64,000 nt of DNA, taken from the NCBI RefSeq assembly GCF_019801015.1, contig NZ_JAHVJZ010000001.1, positions 434,001-498,000 of the forward strand. Reading direction: 5' to 3'. The notes beneath the pieces are model-generated. The model had not been told where the DNA came from, did no database searches, and saw nothing but the letters and a program-made list of their open reading frames with translations. Every line of letters starts with the position of its first letter. The first letter of the stretch is position 1. Position numbers and translations under genes: made by a program. Positions 7,294 through 15,552 of the stretch are shown here, piece by piece. The stretch comes from Marinobacter nauticus. Its GTDB lineage: Bacteria > Pseudomonadota > Gammaproteobacteria > Enterobacterales > Shewanellaceae.

Positions 7294-7650
7294 TCAGATC
7301 TCTTTGTCTGCCATCAGCTTAGCAAGGTCAAACGGATCGATTTCCGCCCCTTCCAGATCGGCATTCCAATCGATGCCAATCATCACTTCATCTTCGCTGA
7401 GGCTCTCCAGCCATTTATCAAAAAACTCTGCGACCGGAATGGCGGCAGGCTCGTACTCGGCCCACTCTTCCTGGCACAGTGCCTGTGCGCCGGCCTGGGT
7501 GGAAAACAGCGGCAGTGCGTCGGTATCGGCAAACTCGGCGGAGTCCACTACGACCCAGTCATCGCCGGCACTGAGGGCCCAGATCTGGCCACTTTCGGTG
7601 ACCGCATCAATAAAAGCGCGAACTTGGGGTTGGATCGGATTCTCACTCAT
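7294..7650 (-). CDS. DUF2750 family protein
   Basis: 118 residues from ATG 7650, which has AGGAG seven bases upstream; the open frame runs further upstream but without a better start. The acidic, cytoplasmic protein carries IWALSAGDDWVVVDS and a C-terminal WLESLSEDEVMIGIDWN stretch typical of DUF2750 proteins, which often sit in gammaproteobacterial genomes as single genes. Function unknown. It is read away from the integrase-like gene. Confidence 0.75.
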   Translation of the reverse strand: MSENPIQPQVRAFIDAVTESGQIWALSAGDDWVVVDSAEFADTDALPLFSTQAGAQALCQEEWAEYEPAAIPVAEFFDKWLESLSEDEVMIGIDWNADLEGAEIDPFDLAKLMADKEI

Positions 7651-7843
7651 GGGGGATCTCCTGTTTAGACTGTTGTCATCGTCGCCCACTGCAACCACTC
7701 GCGCAACCATGAAGCACTGCGTTTGCGGGCTGAATGGCCAAAAAAGTGACTAAGCGACTGGGAAAACAGCGGATTGGGACTGGGAATGTGGCCTGCGATC
7801 TGAAAGGATCGCTGAAGTTCGCAGGCTTGGACAGGACCGTCCC

Positions 7844-9121
7844 ATGATCAAACTGACCCCAAAACAGCAGGTGCTGCTTCTTCTGGACCAGGCACTGGCC
7901 ACCGGTGTGCGCGGTCGCATTGCCGGGATCCTGAAACACGCCAAGTCAGAGATTGAAGGGCGCCCACTGGCGGATGACCAGTTCTATGCTGAGGCGAGTC
8001 AGGACATCAGTGACCCGGATTGTCCCGGATTGGTGTTCAAAGTGGGCAAGCATAAACGGCGCTGGATCTACCGCTATACGCCAAGTGGCGCCCGTTCTAC
8101 CCGCCAGGTGACGCTTGGCCATTTCCCGGAGATGGGCGTTGAAGCCGCAAAGCAGGCCTGGGCAGAGGCCCGGACAGAGCGGGAAAGCCCAGTCCCGACT
8201 GAGCCGGTTGAGTCGGGCGTGTCGGTGCAACAGTTGGTTGAGCGCTACATCCATTACGCTAAGGCACATCGTACCCACTGGCGTCAGGAGCAACGCTTGC
8301 TGGACGGCGCCTTATGGGAGCAGTACGGCGAACATCAGGCCGACCAGCTCGATGGTGCAGTGATGCATCTGTTGTTGGAGCAGGCCCGTGAGCGGGGCCA
8401 GCAGCGCGGTGGCCATGGTCAACGGGCGGCGGAGCATGCGTTGCTCACCTATCGGCACCTTTTTAATGTTGCCCGCGGCATGGCAACGCCAGCGGCGGCT
8501 GAATCGCCCTGGCTCTCTCCCCGACTGGCAAATCCTTGCGAAGGGATTCAGATCCGCCGGATCCCGGCTAACGACCGGGCCATTACCCTGACGGAAGTGG
8601 GGCAGTACCTGAAGGCCCTTATCCGACTTCCCATTAACGACACCATTAAACAACTGTTGATGTTGCAACTGGGGTTATTGCTGCCACTGTCGGCATTGTG
8701 CCGGATGCGTTGGCAGGGGGTGGACCTGCGTCAGGGCAGGGTGGTGATAGAGGACGCTAAGGGGCAGAAACGTGCCTTTCCCTTAACCGCTCAGGCGAGC
8801 GAGTTACTCCAGCAACGCAAGCGAAAAGCCCAGGCCAGTGACTGGGTCTTCCCCGCGTTGAAGCAGCACCATAAGCCCCTTCCGGTGACCTATCCCGGGC
8901 AGGTGATGGTGGCCATTCGTCGTCATATCGATATGCCTGACCAATTTACCTCAGAGGCGATTTGTCGCGTTGGTCGCGATTGGCTGCGCAGTGACAGTGC
9001 GTTGCCGGTGCTGCGTTTGCCCATCCGGGAAGAGCAGGGCAGTGAGTTCCAGTTGGTTGCCATTAAGGAGCAGTTGGAGCAGTGGAATCGCTACCTGGCC
9101 AACCTCAGACAGAGTGTGTGA
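7844..9121 (+). CDS. Integrase-like protein lacking catalytic residues
   Basis: 425 residues with the architecture of P4-type tyrosine recombinases: an Arm-binding domain (about 60-110, GLVFKVGKHKRRW... LGHFPEMGVEAAK), a core-binding domain (about 125-235) and the catalytic fold (about 245-425). By eye alignment with the family, however, the first catalytic Arg is Pro281 (LLPLSALCRMRW), the His-x-x-Arg pair is Glu371/Cys374 (FTSEAICR) and the nucleophilic Tyr is Gln398. The reading frame is intact and full length, so this looks like a domesticated DNA-binding protein rather than a decaying pseudogene. There is no adjacent tRNA, excisionase or other phage gene. The start has only a weak AGGA ribosome site. 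Confidence 0.75.
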   Translation: MIKLTPKQQVLLLLDQALATGVRGRIAGILKHAKSEIEGRPLADDQFYAEASQDISDPDCPGLVFKVGKHKRRWIYRYTPSGARSTRQVTLGHFPEMGVEAAKQAWAEARTERESPVPTEPVESGVSVQQLVERYIHYAKAHRTHWRQEQRLLDGALWEQYGEHQADQLDGAVMHLLLEQARERGQQRGGHGQRAAEHALLTYRHLFNVARGMATPAAAESPWLSPRLANPCEGIQIRRIPANDRAITLTEVGQYLKALIRLPINDTIKQLLMLQLGLLLPLSALCRMRWQGVDLRQGRVVIEDAKGQKRAFPLTAQASELLQQRKRKAQASDWVFPALKQHHKPLPVTYPGQVMVAIRRHIDMPDQFTSEAICRVGRDWLRSDSALPVLRLPIREEQGSEFQLVAIKEQLEQWNRYLANLRQSV

Positions 9122-9441
9122 GCCAAGATCCGGGCTGTAACAAAAACTGTAACCACATAGCCTATCTGGGCTCTCTGGAAGATATTCCGGGGGCGCTTGC
9201 CGAATAACCCGCTCATTGCCTGACAAGTCACAGCCCTTTTGCGTCACGGTGAACTGCCGGTTTTGCCAGTCAGTTTTCAGCGCGCAAATGGCTTAAGGAT
9301 GCGGTGGCAGAGCGACAACTGTGGGAGGCTTTTTGGTGTGGAGAGGTGGAACAAGTGGCGGGCCGATGGTTATCGTCAGGTGGTCAAACCAAATGCCCAA
9401 TTGTGAAAATGGCCCGGCCACATGTGACCGGGCATCATTAA
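9122..9441. other. Intergenic stretch with no convincing gene
   Basis: 320 bases after the integrase-like gene. The only open stretch (about 9249-9441, forward) has no ATG near its beginning and only a GTG at 9304 with no ribosome site, so I do not call it. The right end holds the minus-strand terminator described separately. Confidence 0.6.
9406..9435 (-). terminator. Probable terminator of the DUF3069-like gene
   Basis: Read on the minus strand: ATGCCCGGTCAC, a two-base loop and GTGGCCGGGCCAT with one bulge and one wobble, then TTTT. It lies just after the stop of the 9442-9837 gene. Confidence 0.65.
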
Positions 9442-9837
9442 TCAGGCTTTGAAAGGGGCTTGGAATTCGTTGCGCAGAGTGGCGTTACGACGAGCGGCTT
9501 TCAGGTCCTTGATCATCATCTTGATGCCTTGCTGAAGCAGTTGCTCCATCATTGCATCAGCCTGGGCGTCATCACGCTCTTCGCCTTCCTGATTCTGTTG
9601 AACCATGGTCACCAGTTCCGCGGTCGGGCCGACCAGGGTAAAGGCGACAACGGCCTGGAACTGTTCAAAGTTCTCCAGCACGTTTTTGGCGCTTTGCGGT
9701 TGGGTTTCCCACGCGGCGCGCAGCGGGCCCTCTACCGCGTTGTAAACCGCCAGAACCGCTTCGTGCTGGGCTTCAGGGGTACCCATAAAATCCAGTACCT
9801 GCTTCAGCTCTGCAGGCAGGGAAACGCTTTCGCTCAT
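9442..9837 (-). CDS. Small cytoplasmic protein, probably DUF3069 family
   Basis: 131 residues, acidic and helical, with no signal peptide or membrane helix. The sequence (VLDFMGTPEAQHEAVLAVYNAVE, then QSAKNVLENFEQFQAVVAF) resembles the uncharacterised DUF3069 proteins of Shewanella and Vibrio, which I recall at about this length; that assignment is tentative. The ATG at 9837 follows GAAAGCGAGATAAC. No function can be offered. Confidence 0.65.
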   Translation of the reverse strand: MSESVSLPAELKQVLDFMGTPEAQHEAVLAVYNAVEGPLRAAWETQPQSAKNVLENFEQFQAVVAFTLVGPTAELVTMVQQNQEGEERDDAQADAMMEQLLQQGIKMMIKDLKAARRNATLRNEFQAPFKA

Positions 9838-9977
9838 CGTTATCTCGCTTTCAGGATTGGAAAGGGCGCTATCTTAGCGGATTTGAGGCAAATGTCAGTG
9901 CCTTTCCTCGACTGGCGACGCCCCTCACCGTGAACTAGCGTTAGTAAGGCTGTCAGGCGTTGGCTCAGGGAGGAGTC

Positions 9978-11201
9978 ATGACCCCAATGGATGCTTTGCT
10001 GGAACGCTACCTGCCTCACACCGGCAGTCCGCTGTTTCGTGATCGCCGCCTTCAGGCGGAGCTGCTCGATACCGCGGATGACTTGCTGGATCTCGGCCCG
10101 GACCTCTATACCCTGCGTCAGCTGGAATCGGCTTATGGTCTGAAGCGCAACTGGCTTGCACAGACCGTAATCAAACTGGCGCTGTCCAAACGCGTGCTGT
10201 GCGATCTCTGCGATCCCCATCGATTTACCATTGTGGTGCCGTTGTACCGGAGCCACCAGAAGCTGCTGTCTCCGCAGGCTCACCCGGACGGTGAGGCCTG
10301 CATTCAACGCAAGCTCGATCAGCTTCAGTGGCTGTTTTCCGGAGCCCATCGCCATTATTGGCAGATGGTGCTGGTGGATGAGCGTTGTCCAAATCAATCC
10401 GGGCAGATTGCGGCACGTCAGATCCGGGAGCGGAGTATGGCGTCCAGAGCTGAGGTTCTCTGGATTGATGAGCAGGTAAGCCGGGGCCTTGCGCCGATGA
10501 TCCTGCGTGATCAGCCCCATCGGCAGGGGGCTGGCGCGGTGTTGGGAATGTGGCACGCAATCAGCCAGTGGGGGCAGGACAACCACATCGTGGTGGTGTG
10601 CGATCCACGGCTCGATTTCAATCTCGGCCAGATTGGTTTGCTGAGTCAGCCTATGCAGGCCGGCAGGCTCTGGGCTGTGGTCGGCAGCCGATATCGGCCG
10701 GACTCGGTGTCACTGCCCCGGCACGAATCCTCCGAAACTCTGCTTGTCGCTTACCTGTGGCGCCGCTTGTTGCCTCAGCTTAATGGCGTGCTGGACCCCT
10801 TCAGTGGCATTAAGGCCTATCAGGGAACCACCTGCATGGCGCTGGTGGAGGGGCTCAGCGGGCTAGGGGCTTCACTGGATCTGGAACTTCTGCTGCAAGC
10901 TCAGCTCAGTGAACCGGAGTCGATCCGGGAGGTGCCAGTGGCGCATATGGGGAGTGGGGGGGCGGGTTCAGACCCCCTGACTCTGCTGCGCGATGTGGTG
11001 CGCTTGTATCGGCGCTATCTGCCGCAACAGCCGCTGAGTGAGCAGTTTGCTGCTCTGGTCGATCAACTGGACGGTGAAAAGTGGAATCGATTGGCCAGCA
11101 CCATGGCGGGGGAGCTGGCTCAACAAAACCTGGATGACCTGATGCACCGTTGTGTTTACTCCCCTCAGCATCTGGCGGTCAGGATGAAATCGCGTGGCTG
11201 A
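9978..11201 (+). CDS. Putative GT-A (family 2-like) glycosyltransferase
   Basis: 407 residues from ATG 9978, which has AGGGAGGAG just upstream. After a helical N-terminal 80 residues, FTIVVPLY (83-90) begins a Rossmann-like nucleotide-sugar fold. HIVVVCDPRLDFNLGQIG (about 203-220) occupies the place of the family DxD segment, followed by VVGSRYRPDS (234-243) and DPFSGIKAY (273-281), which match the acceptor region of GT2 enzymes. No membrane helix is visible. The DxD is atypical (DPRLD), so activity is uncertain. Donor and acceptor are unknown. It converges with yegD and has no sugar-pathway neighbours. Confidence 0.62.
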   Translation: MTPMDALLERYLPHTGSPLFRDRRLQAELLDTADDLLDLGPDLYTLRQLESAYGLKRNWLAQTVIKLALSKRVLCDLCDPHRFTIVVPLYRSHQKLLSPQAHPDGEACIQRKLDQLQWLFSGAHRHYWQMVLVDERCPNQSGQIAARQIRERSMASRAEVLWIDEQVSRGLAPMILRDQPHRQGAGAVLGMWHAISQWGQDNHIVVVCDPRLDFNLGQIGLLSQPMQAGRLWAVVGSRYRPDSVSLPRHESSETLLVAYLWRRLLPQLNGVLDPFSGIKAYQGTTCMALVEGLSGLGASLDLELLLQAQLSEPESIREVPVAHMGSGGAGSDPLTLLRDVVRLYRRYLPQQPLSEQFAALVDQLDGEKWNRLASTMAGELAQQNLDDLMHRCVYSPQHLAVRMKSRG

Positions 11202-11220
11202 GGGGCGGCGTAACCGGTGT

Positions 11221-12585
11221 TCAGTCGAAGATCCGGTCAGCCCATAGCGCCAGACCGGTGGTGACACTGCCAAAGTTGTCGCCCATCACCAGCTTGTCGC
11301 CAAAGCGCGCTTTAAGGGCGTTTCGGAACAGCGGCGAATGGGCAGAGCCACCGGTCAGGAACACAACGTCGGGGTCGCATCCCGCTTCCGCCAGCGTGCT
11401 GTCGATCAATCCGGCTATCTGCTTCATCAGTCCCTGTACGGACTCAACAAACTGGTGCTGTGTGGCGGTGGTCGACAATGCCGCCTCGATGTAGCTCAGA
11501 TCCACCTGTGTGGATTCCGATTCGCTTAGCGCGATCTTCGTACGCTCGGCAACGGCACTCTGCTGGAACGTCATCTGGTTGCGCTGCAGGGTGATCAGGC
11601 GCGACAGCGTGTCCAACCCCGGCTGACGGCGCAACGCTTCAAGCTCATTGCGGTGAGTAAGGCTGTAGAAGCGGGTTTGGGCGGACAGGTTATTGACCGC
11701 CGCAGCATCATGGAATGGCTGAGTGGGCAGCATCCGGCCTTTTTCATCGGTCAGGCCCAGACCGAGTGCCGGCATCAGAGCTTTGTAGTTCAGCGCCACA
11801 TCAAAATCATTACCGCCGATCCGTTTGCCGCTGTGGCCCAGTACCGTGGTTTCCGGCGCGCGTGAGTTAAGGTAGTCCGGTCCCATCAGCACCATGGAGA
11901 TGTCGGTGGTTCCGCCACCCACGTCCACCACCAGAACCCGCTTCTCTTCAGTGAGCTGTTGCTGGAAGGTCAGCCCGGCGGCCATCGGTTCATAGAGAAA
12001 CTCCAGCTGCTCGATACCGACGTTCCGGGCAGCTCGACGGATGATCGCGGTGGCCTGCTCGTTGCTGCGTTCGCTGTTGATGCCCTGGAAGTTGATGGGG
12101 CGGCCGATCACCAGCTTGCGGACGTCGTTGCGGCCGGCTTCCCGCATCTGCTCAAGCAGGTGCAACAGCATGGATGCGGTGATGTCTTCCAGTACTTCCT
12201 GCTGGCGCGGCGACAGCCCACTGCCCCCCAGAAACGACTTGTGACTGCGGATGTAGTAACAGTCAGACGGGTCTTCCAGGTAACGACTCAGCGCCTCACG
12301 CCCGAAGAACAGTTCGTCTTCGTAACCGTCGAGGCGGGCTTCAGACAACGCATGAAGGCTAGCGCTCAGAGTGTTTCTCCGGGCTTGCTGGAATGCCTGC
12401 TCCCGGCCCTGGGCTTTGAGTTGGCGATAGAGCCAGCCGGCGATCACCTCGGAGCGGGGCGCGTACAGGGTCGACGGCATAAAATGACCGTGCTGAGGCA
12501 GGGAGAGCAGGGCAGGCTTGCCTCCCTTCATCACACCAATGCCACAGTTGGAAGTGCCTAGGTCGATGCCGGCGATCGCTTTCAT
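11221..12585 (-). CDS. yegD: Hsp70-like chaperone YegD
   Basis: 454 residues, close to E. coli YegD. ATG 12585 has GGAG eight bases upstream and begins with the actin-fold phosphate-1 loop GIDLGTSNCGIG. Phosphate-2 VDVGGGTTDIS and the adenosine motif FLTGGSAHSP follow. The protein is essentially an Hsp70 ATPase domain with a short C-terminal part and lacks the full DnaK substrate-binding domain. It would be an ATP-dependent chaperone-like protein of unknown client. It stands alone, convergent with the glycosyltransferase. Confidence 0.9.
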   Translation of the reverse strand: MKAIAGIDLGTSNCGIGVMKGGKPALLSLPQHGHFMPSTLYAPRSEVIAGWLYRQLKAQGREQAFQQARRNTLSASLHALSEARLDGYEDELFFGREALSRYLEDPSDCYYIRSHKSFLGGSGLSPRQQEVLEDITASMLLHLLEQMREAGRNDVRKLVIGRPINFQGINSERSNEQATAIIRRAARNVGIEQLEFLYEPMAAGLTFQQQLTEEKRVLVVDVGGGTTDISMVLMGPDYLNSRAPETTVLGHSGKRIGGNDFDVALNYKALMPALGLGLTDEKGRMLPTQPFHDAAAVNNLSAQTRFYSLTHRNELEALRRQPGLDTLSRLITLQRNQMTFQQSAVAERTKIALSESESTQVDLSYIEAALSTTATQHQFVESVQGLMKQIAGLIDSTLAEAGCDPDVVFLTGGSAHSPLFRNALKARFGDKLVMGDNFGSVTTGLALWADRIFD

Positions 12586-12780
12586 ATATCGGGCTCCAGA
12601 AATTCGGGGGGCGGGATCGGGCCGTGGAGAGTAGAGGTTAAGGTGCGCGGGAACAACCGTTTTGGCGGCCAACTGGCAATCAATTGGCCAGTGTGGGAGG
12701 TGGCGAGTGTTTTGCTGCGCAGGGGTTTGACCCGTCTAATGCTGACGGGTTTAGACTGAACCGTCGGCCGGGCAGAAACG

Positions 12781-12810
12781 ACAAAGCCCGCTCAGATGAG
12801 CGGGCTTTGT
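12781..12810 (-). terminator. Terminator of the tRNA-Val operon
   Basis: A 14-base-pair perfect inverted repeat ACAAAGCCCGCTCA/TGAGCGGGCTTTGT with a two-base centre, 8 bases after the last tRNA-Val on the minus strand. The rest of the 12586-12818 gap shows nothing else that I can call. Confidence 0.75.
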
Positions 12811-12818
12811 ACCGAATA

Positions 12819-12895
12819 TGGTGCGTCTAAGTAGACTCGAACTACCGACCCCCACCATGTCAAGGTGGTGCTCTAACCAACTGAGCTATAGACGC
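12819..12895 (-). tRNA. tRNA-Val (anticodon GAC), copy 3 of operon
   Basis: 77 bases on the minus strand. Acceptor GCGTCTA pairs with TAGACGC, discriminator A and encoded CCA; anticodon loop CTTGACA with GAC. The acceptor differs from the other two copies (GCGTCCG), with both strands changed together. Confidence 0.97.
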
Positions 12896-12901
12896 AGAAT
12901 G

Positions 12902-12978
12902 TGGTGCGTCCGAGTAGACTCGAACTACCGACCCCTACCATGTCAAGGTAGTGCTCTAACCAACTGAGCTACGGACGC
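12902..12978 (-). tRNA. tRNA-Val (anticodon GAC), copy 2 of operon
   Basis: 77 bases on the minus strand with encoded CCA, GCGTCCG acceptor and GAC anticodon. The anticodon stem is CTACC/GGTAG instead of CCACC/GGTGG as in its neighbours, a compensated change. Confidence 0.97.
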
Positions 12979-12986
12979 ACGGAAAG

Positions 12987-13063
12987 TGGTGCGTCCGAGT
13001 AGACTCGAACTACCGACCCCCACCATGTCAAGGTGGTGCTCTAACCAACTGAGCTACGGACGC
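12987..13063 (-). tRNA. tRNA-Val (anticodon GAC), copy 1 of operon
   Basis: 77 bases on the minus strand with encoded CCA; first gene of a three-tRNA transcript. GCGTCCG acceptor, CCACC/GGTGG anticodon stem and GAC anticodon, nearly identical to E. coli tRNA-Val(GAC). Confidence 0.97.
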
Positions 13064-13090
13064 ACAATGCTGTCGTTGACAGCGAGGCGT

Positions 13091-13119
13091 ATAGTAATCA
13101 CCGTCTGACCATCTCGCAA
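13091..13119 (-). promoter_or_regulatory. Promoter of the tRNA-Val operon
   Basis: On the minus strand, TTGCGA (13119-13114), 17 bases, TACTAT (13096-13091), then a GC-rich discriminator ACGCC. It lies 27 bases before the first tRNA-Val. Confidence 0.65.
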
Positions 13120-13176
13120 GGGGATTTTCCCCCAAAGGGGTTTGGTTGGTGATGCTTTATGCAATACGGGCAGCGA

Positions 13177-14169
13177 TTAGCCCTGTATTGCCCCCGGGGA
13201 GAGGTCACAGCGCTTCAACAGCTGTTGCCACTGTTCAGTATGTCCTTGGATGGCGGCGTAAAACCGGTGACGAAGCTGCCCGGGCTGGTCGCCGAGGTAG
13301 TAGTCAAAGTAGGCGTGCTCCGGCCAGGGGGCCAGCATCTGTCGTAACGGCGGCGTCAGGCGCCGATCCGCGTTTTGTATTGCCGCCAGTGAGGGCTGGA
13401 TCCGCTCACCGTAGATCTTGATCAGTATGTTGGGCAGCACCGCCATCGCTTCGCTGCGACAGGCCAGGGCCTCGGCCTGGCCGAGCATGGCCGAGGCCTG
13501 TTCCAGCGCTATGGTGACATTCAGCATGCTGCGGTGCAGCGAACGGGGCAGTTGGGCACGGTGCAGGGTGGCCAGCTCCGACTCCAGCTCCGCACTGTCC
13601 ATTGACGCCGTATTCCATTGGACCAGACGGGCTTTGATCTCAGCAAGGCGTTGCAGGCTGTGTTCTGTTGAGGCCAGCTCTCCCAACTGCCAGGGTGTCC
13701 CGTCGGCGCCGAGATTAAACCAGACTTCATCGCTCAACAGCAGCAAGCGGGCGCTGTGATTCTGAAGCAGTGCGGTTTTGTGATTGAGCAGTTCCGTTCG
13801 CAAGGCCTGGCCTTCGTCATCCAGTGTGGTGGGGTCGCAATGGTGCAACCGGTAGCCCACTTCCCGGTGATAAAGCAACTGTTGAGACGGTGCAGCGACC
13901 CGGCCAAGCTGAGCGTTGTGTTGCGCGATCAGGGGCAACACGCCGCAGGGTTTTAAAGCCAGAGGCGCCAACAAAGAGACGGTCAGTGAGTGGTCGGGCT
14001 CGAAGCGGTGACGGTTGGGGCGTTCAGGGGGGGAGAGGGTGATGGCCGGGCGCTCGGTTTCGAGCACCCGCTCCAGTCTGGATAAGTAATCATCCAGAGC
14101 GGTATCGGGGCCCGGTTGGCACCCCGATACCAGCAGCAGGATAAGAAGCTTAAGCGGCTGCCGCCACAT
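13177..14169 (-). CDS. DUF3080 family lipoprotein
   Basis: 330 residues with a lipoprotein signal: LLILLLVSGC places the lipidated cysteine at residue 17. Residue 2 of the mature protein is Gln, so outer-membrane sorting by Lol is expected. The remainder is helical and soluble. It fits the DUF3080 lipoproteins found beside norM in Shewanella and Vibrio. The start overlaps the end of the MATE gene by 20 bases, so the two are co-transcribed. Function unknown. Confidence 0.8.
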   Translation of the reverse strand: MWRQPLKLLILLLVSGCQPGPDTALDDYLSRLERVLETERPAITLSPPERPNRHRFEPDHSLTVSLLAPLALKPCGVLPLIAQHNAQLGRVAAPSQQLLYHREVGYRLHHCDPTTLDDEGQALRTELLNHKTALLQNHSARLLLLSDEVWFNLGADGTPWQLGELASTEHSLQRLAEIKARLVQWNTASMDSAELESELATLHRAQLPRSLHRSMLNVTIALEQASAMLGQAEALACRSEAMAVLPNILIKIYGERIQPSLAAIQNADRRLTPPLRQMLAPWPEHAYFDYYLGDQPGQLRHRFYAAIQGHTEQWQQLLKRCDLSPGAIQG

Positions 14170-15505
14170 AGCGCTTCTGCACCCGTTTCAGTCGCCACTG
14201 CAACAGCACGGCGGCCGCTGACAGGCCGGAGATGAAGCCGACCCAGAAACCGCCGGCACCCATGGGCTCGACGATCCAGTCGGTCAGGCCCACGACATAG
14301 CCCACCGTCATGCCCACCCCCCAATAGGAGACAAAGGCGATCCAGAGGATGGAAATCGTGTCTTTATAGCCACGAAGCGCGGCGGCGCTCACCACCTGAA
14401 TACCGTCGGAGATCTGGTACAGGGCGCACAGGAACATCAGTTGTACCGCCAGGGTAAAGACCGGCTCGTCGTTGGTGTAGAGGTGGGCAATCCACTCCCG
14501 GCCCAGCACCGTCAGCATCGCGGTACAGAGGGCGACAGCGACACCCAGCAGCACACCCAGCTTGGCCACCATGGCGGCAATATCCGGCTGCTGGCGACCC
14601 AGGTAGTAGCCAACCCGAATGGTGACGGCAATACCGATGGAGAGCGGCAGCATAAAGATGATGCTGGAGAAGTTGGCGGCCACCTGATGGCCAGCCACCA
14701 CAATGGCGCCCAGCGGTGCAACCATTACCGCGACGAAAGCGAACAGGGTCACCTCGAAGAACACTGCCAGTGCAACCGGCAGACCCAGTTTGACGATCGC
14801 TTTCTGCTCAGCCCAGTCGATGGCCCGGAATCCTTTAAAGAGTTCGAAGCTCTTGAAACGACCACTGATCGCCAGGTAGATCACCATGGCCAGCAACATG
14901 CCCCAGTAAACGAGGGCGGTCGCAACGCCGCAACCGGCGCCGCCCATGGCGGGCATACCAAAGTGGCCGTAGATGAAGATGTAGTTGGCGGGGATGTTGA
15001 TGGCCAGGCCGACAAAGCCGATGATCATTGACGGCAGGGTCCAGCTCAGGCCTTCGGTAAAGCTGCGCAGCACCTGGAACAGCAGGAACGCCGGCGCGCC
15101 CCACAATACGGCATCGAGGTAGCCGTTAGAGAGATGCAGCAGGTCGGGTTCGAGGTCCATCCGGCCCAGCACAAGGTCAGCATTGGCCAGAATCACCATA
15201 GTCAGTACGCTGCAACCCAGTGCAAGGTACAGTGCCTGATGAACCAGCGGGCGAATTTTGCCCTCTTCATTGGCGCCGTGGAGGTGGGAGATCAGCGGCG
15301 GCATGGCCATGATGATCCCCGCAAACAGCAGGATGGTTGGTAGCCAAAGGCTGGTGCCTACCGCCACCGCCGCCATATCGGCAGGGCCAACTCGACCCGC
15401 CATTACGGTGTCGATAAGGCCCATCATGGTTTGTGCGACTTGCGCGATCAGTACAGGCAGGGCAAGCTGCACCAGTTTTTTAATTTGAAAGCCAGCGTTA
15501 AGCAT
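14150..15505 (-). CDS. norM: MATE-family multidrug efflux transporter NorM
   Basis: 451 residues from ATG 15505 with twelve predicted helices. The start LNAGFQIKKLVQLALPVLIAQ and the motif MGLIDTVMAGRVG are typical of the NorM branch, which exports cationic drugs in exchange for sodium or protons. Lone position divergent from ribE is the E. coli arrangement too. An in-frame TTG at 15523 could add six residues but lacks a better ribosome site. Confidence 0.9.
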   Translation of the reverse strand: MLNAGFQIKKLVQLALPVLIAQVAQTMMGLIDTVMAGRVGPADMAAVAVGTSLWLPTILLFAGIIMAMPPLISHLHGANEEGKIRPLVHQALYLALGCSVLTMVILANADLVLGRMDLEPDLLHLSNGYLDAVLWGAPAFLLFQVLRSFTEGLSWTLPSMIIGFVGLAINIPANYIFIYGHFGMPAMGGAGCGVATALVYWGMLLAMVIYLAISGRFKSFELFKGFRAIDWAEQKAIVKLGLPVALAVFFEVTLFAFVAVMVAPLGAIVVAGHQVAANFSSIIFMLPLSIGIAVTIRVGYYLGRQQPDIAAMVAKLGVLLGVAVALCTAMLTVLGREWIAHLYTNDEPVFTLAVQLMFLCALYQISDGIQVVSAAALRGYKDTISILWIAFVSYWGVGMTVGYVVGLTDWIVEPMGAGGFWVGFISGLSAAAVLLQWRLKRVQKRYVAAAA

Positions 15506-15552
15506 TGGTGTATTGCCAACCAAAGTTCAGTTGAGTGTAAGCGAGTAGTGGA

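Noticed and set aside
9249..9441. Short forward open frame with Trp-rich translation after the integrase-like gene
   Set aside because: No ATG, only a GTG at 9304 without a ribosome site, and its 3' end runs through the minus-strand terminator of the next gene.
13161..13191. Inverted repeat GCAATAC/GTATTGC with a bulge at the end of the DUF3080 gene
   Set aside because: It could end the norM-DUF3080 transcript but has no T-run on the minus strand, so I did not call a terminator.
15506..15552. Possible FMN riboswitch before ribE
   Set aside because: Only 47 bases separate norM and ribE, too short for the element.
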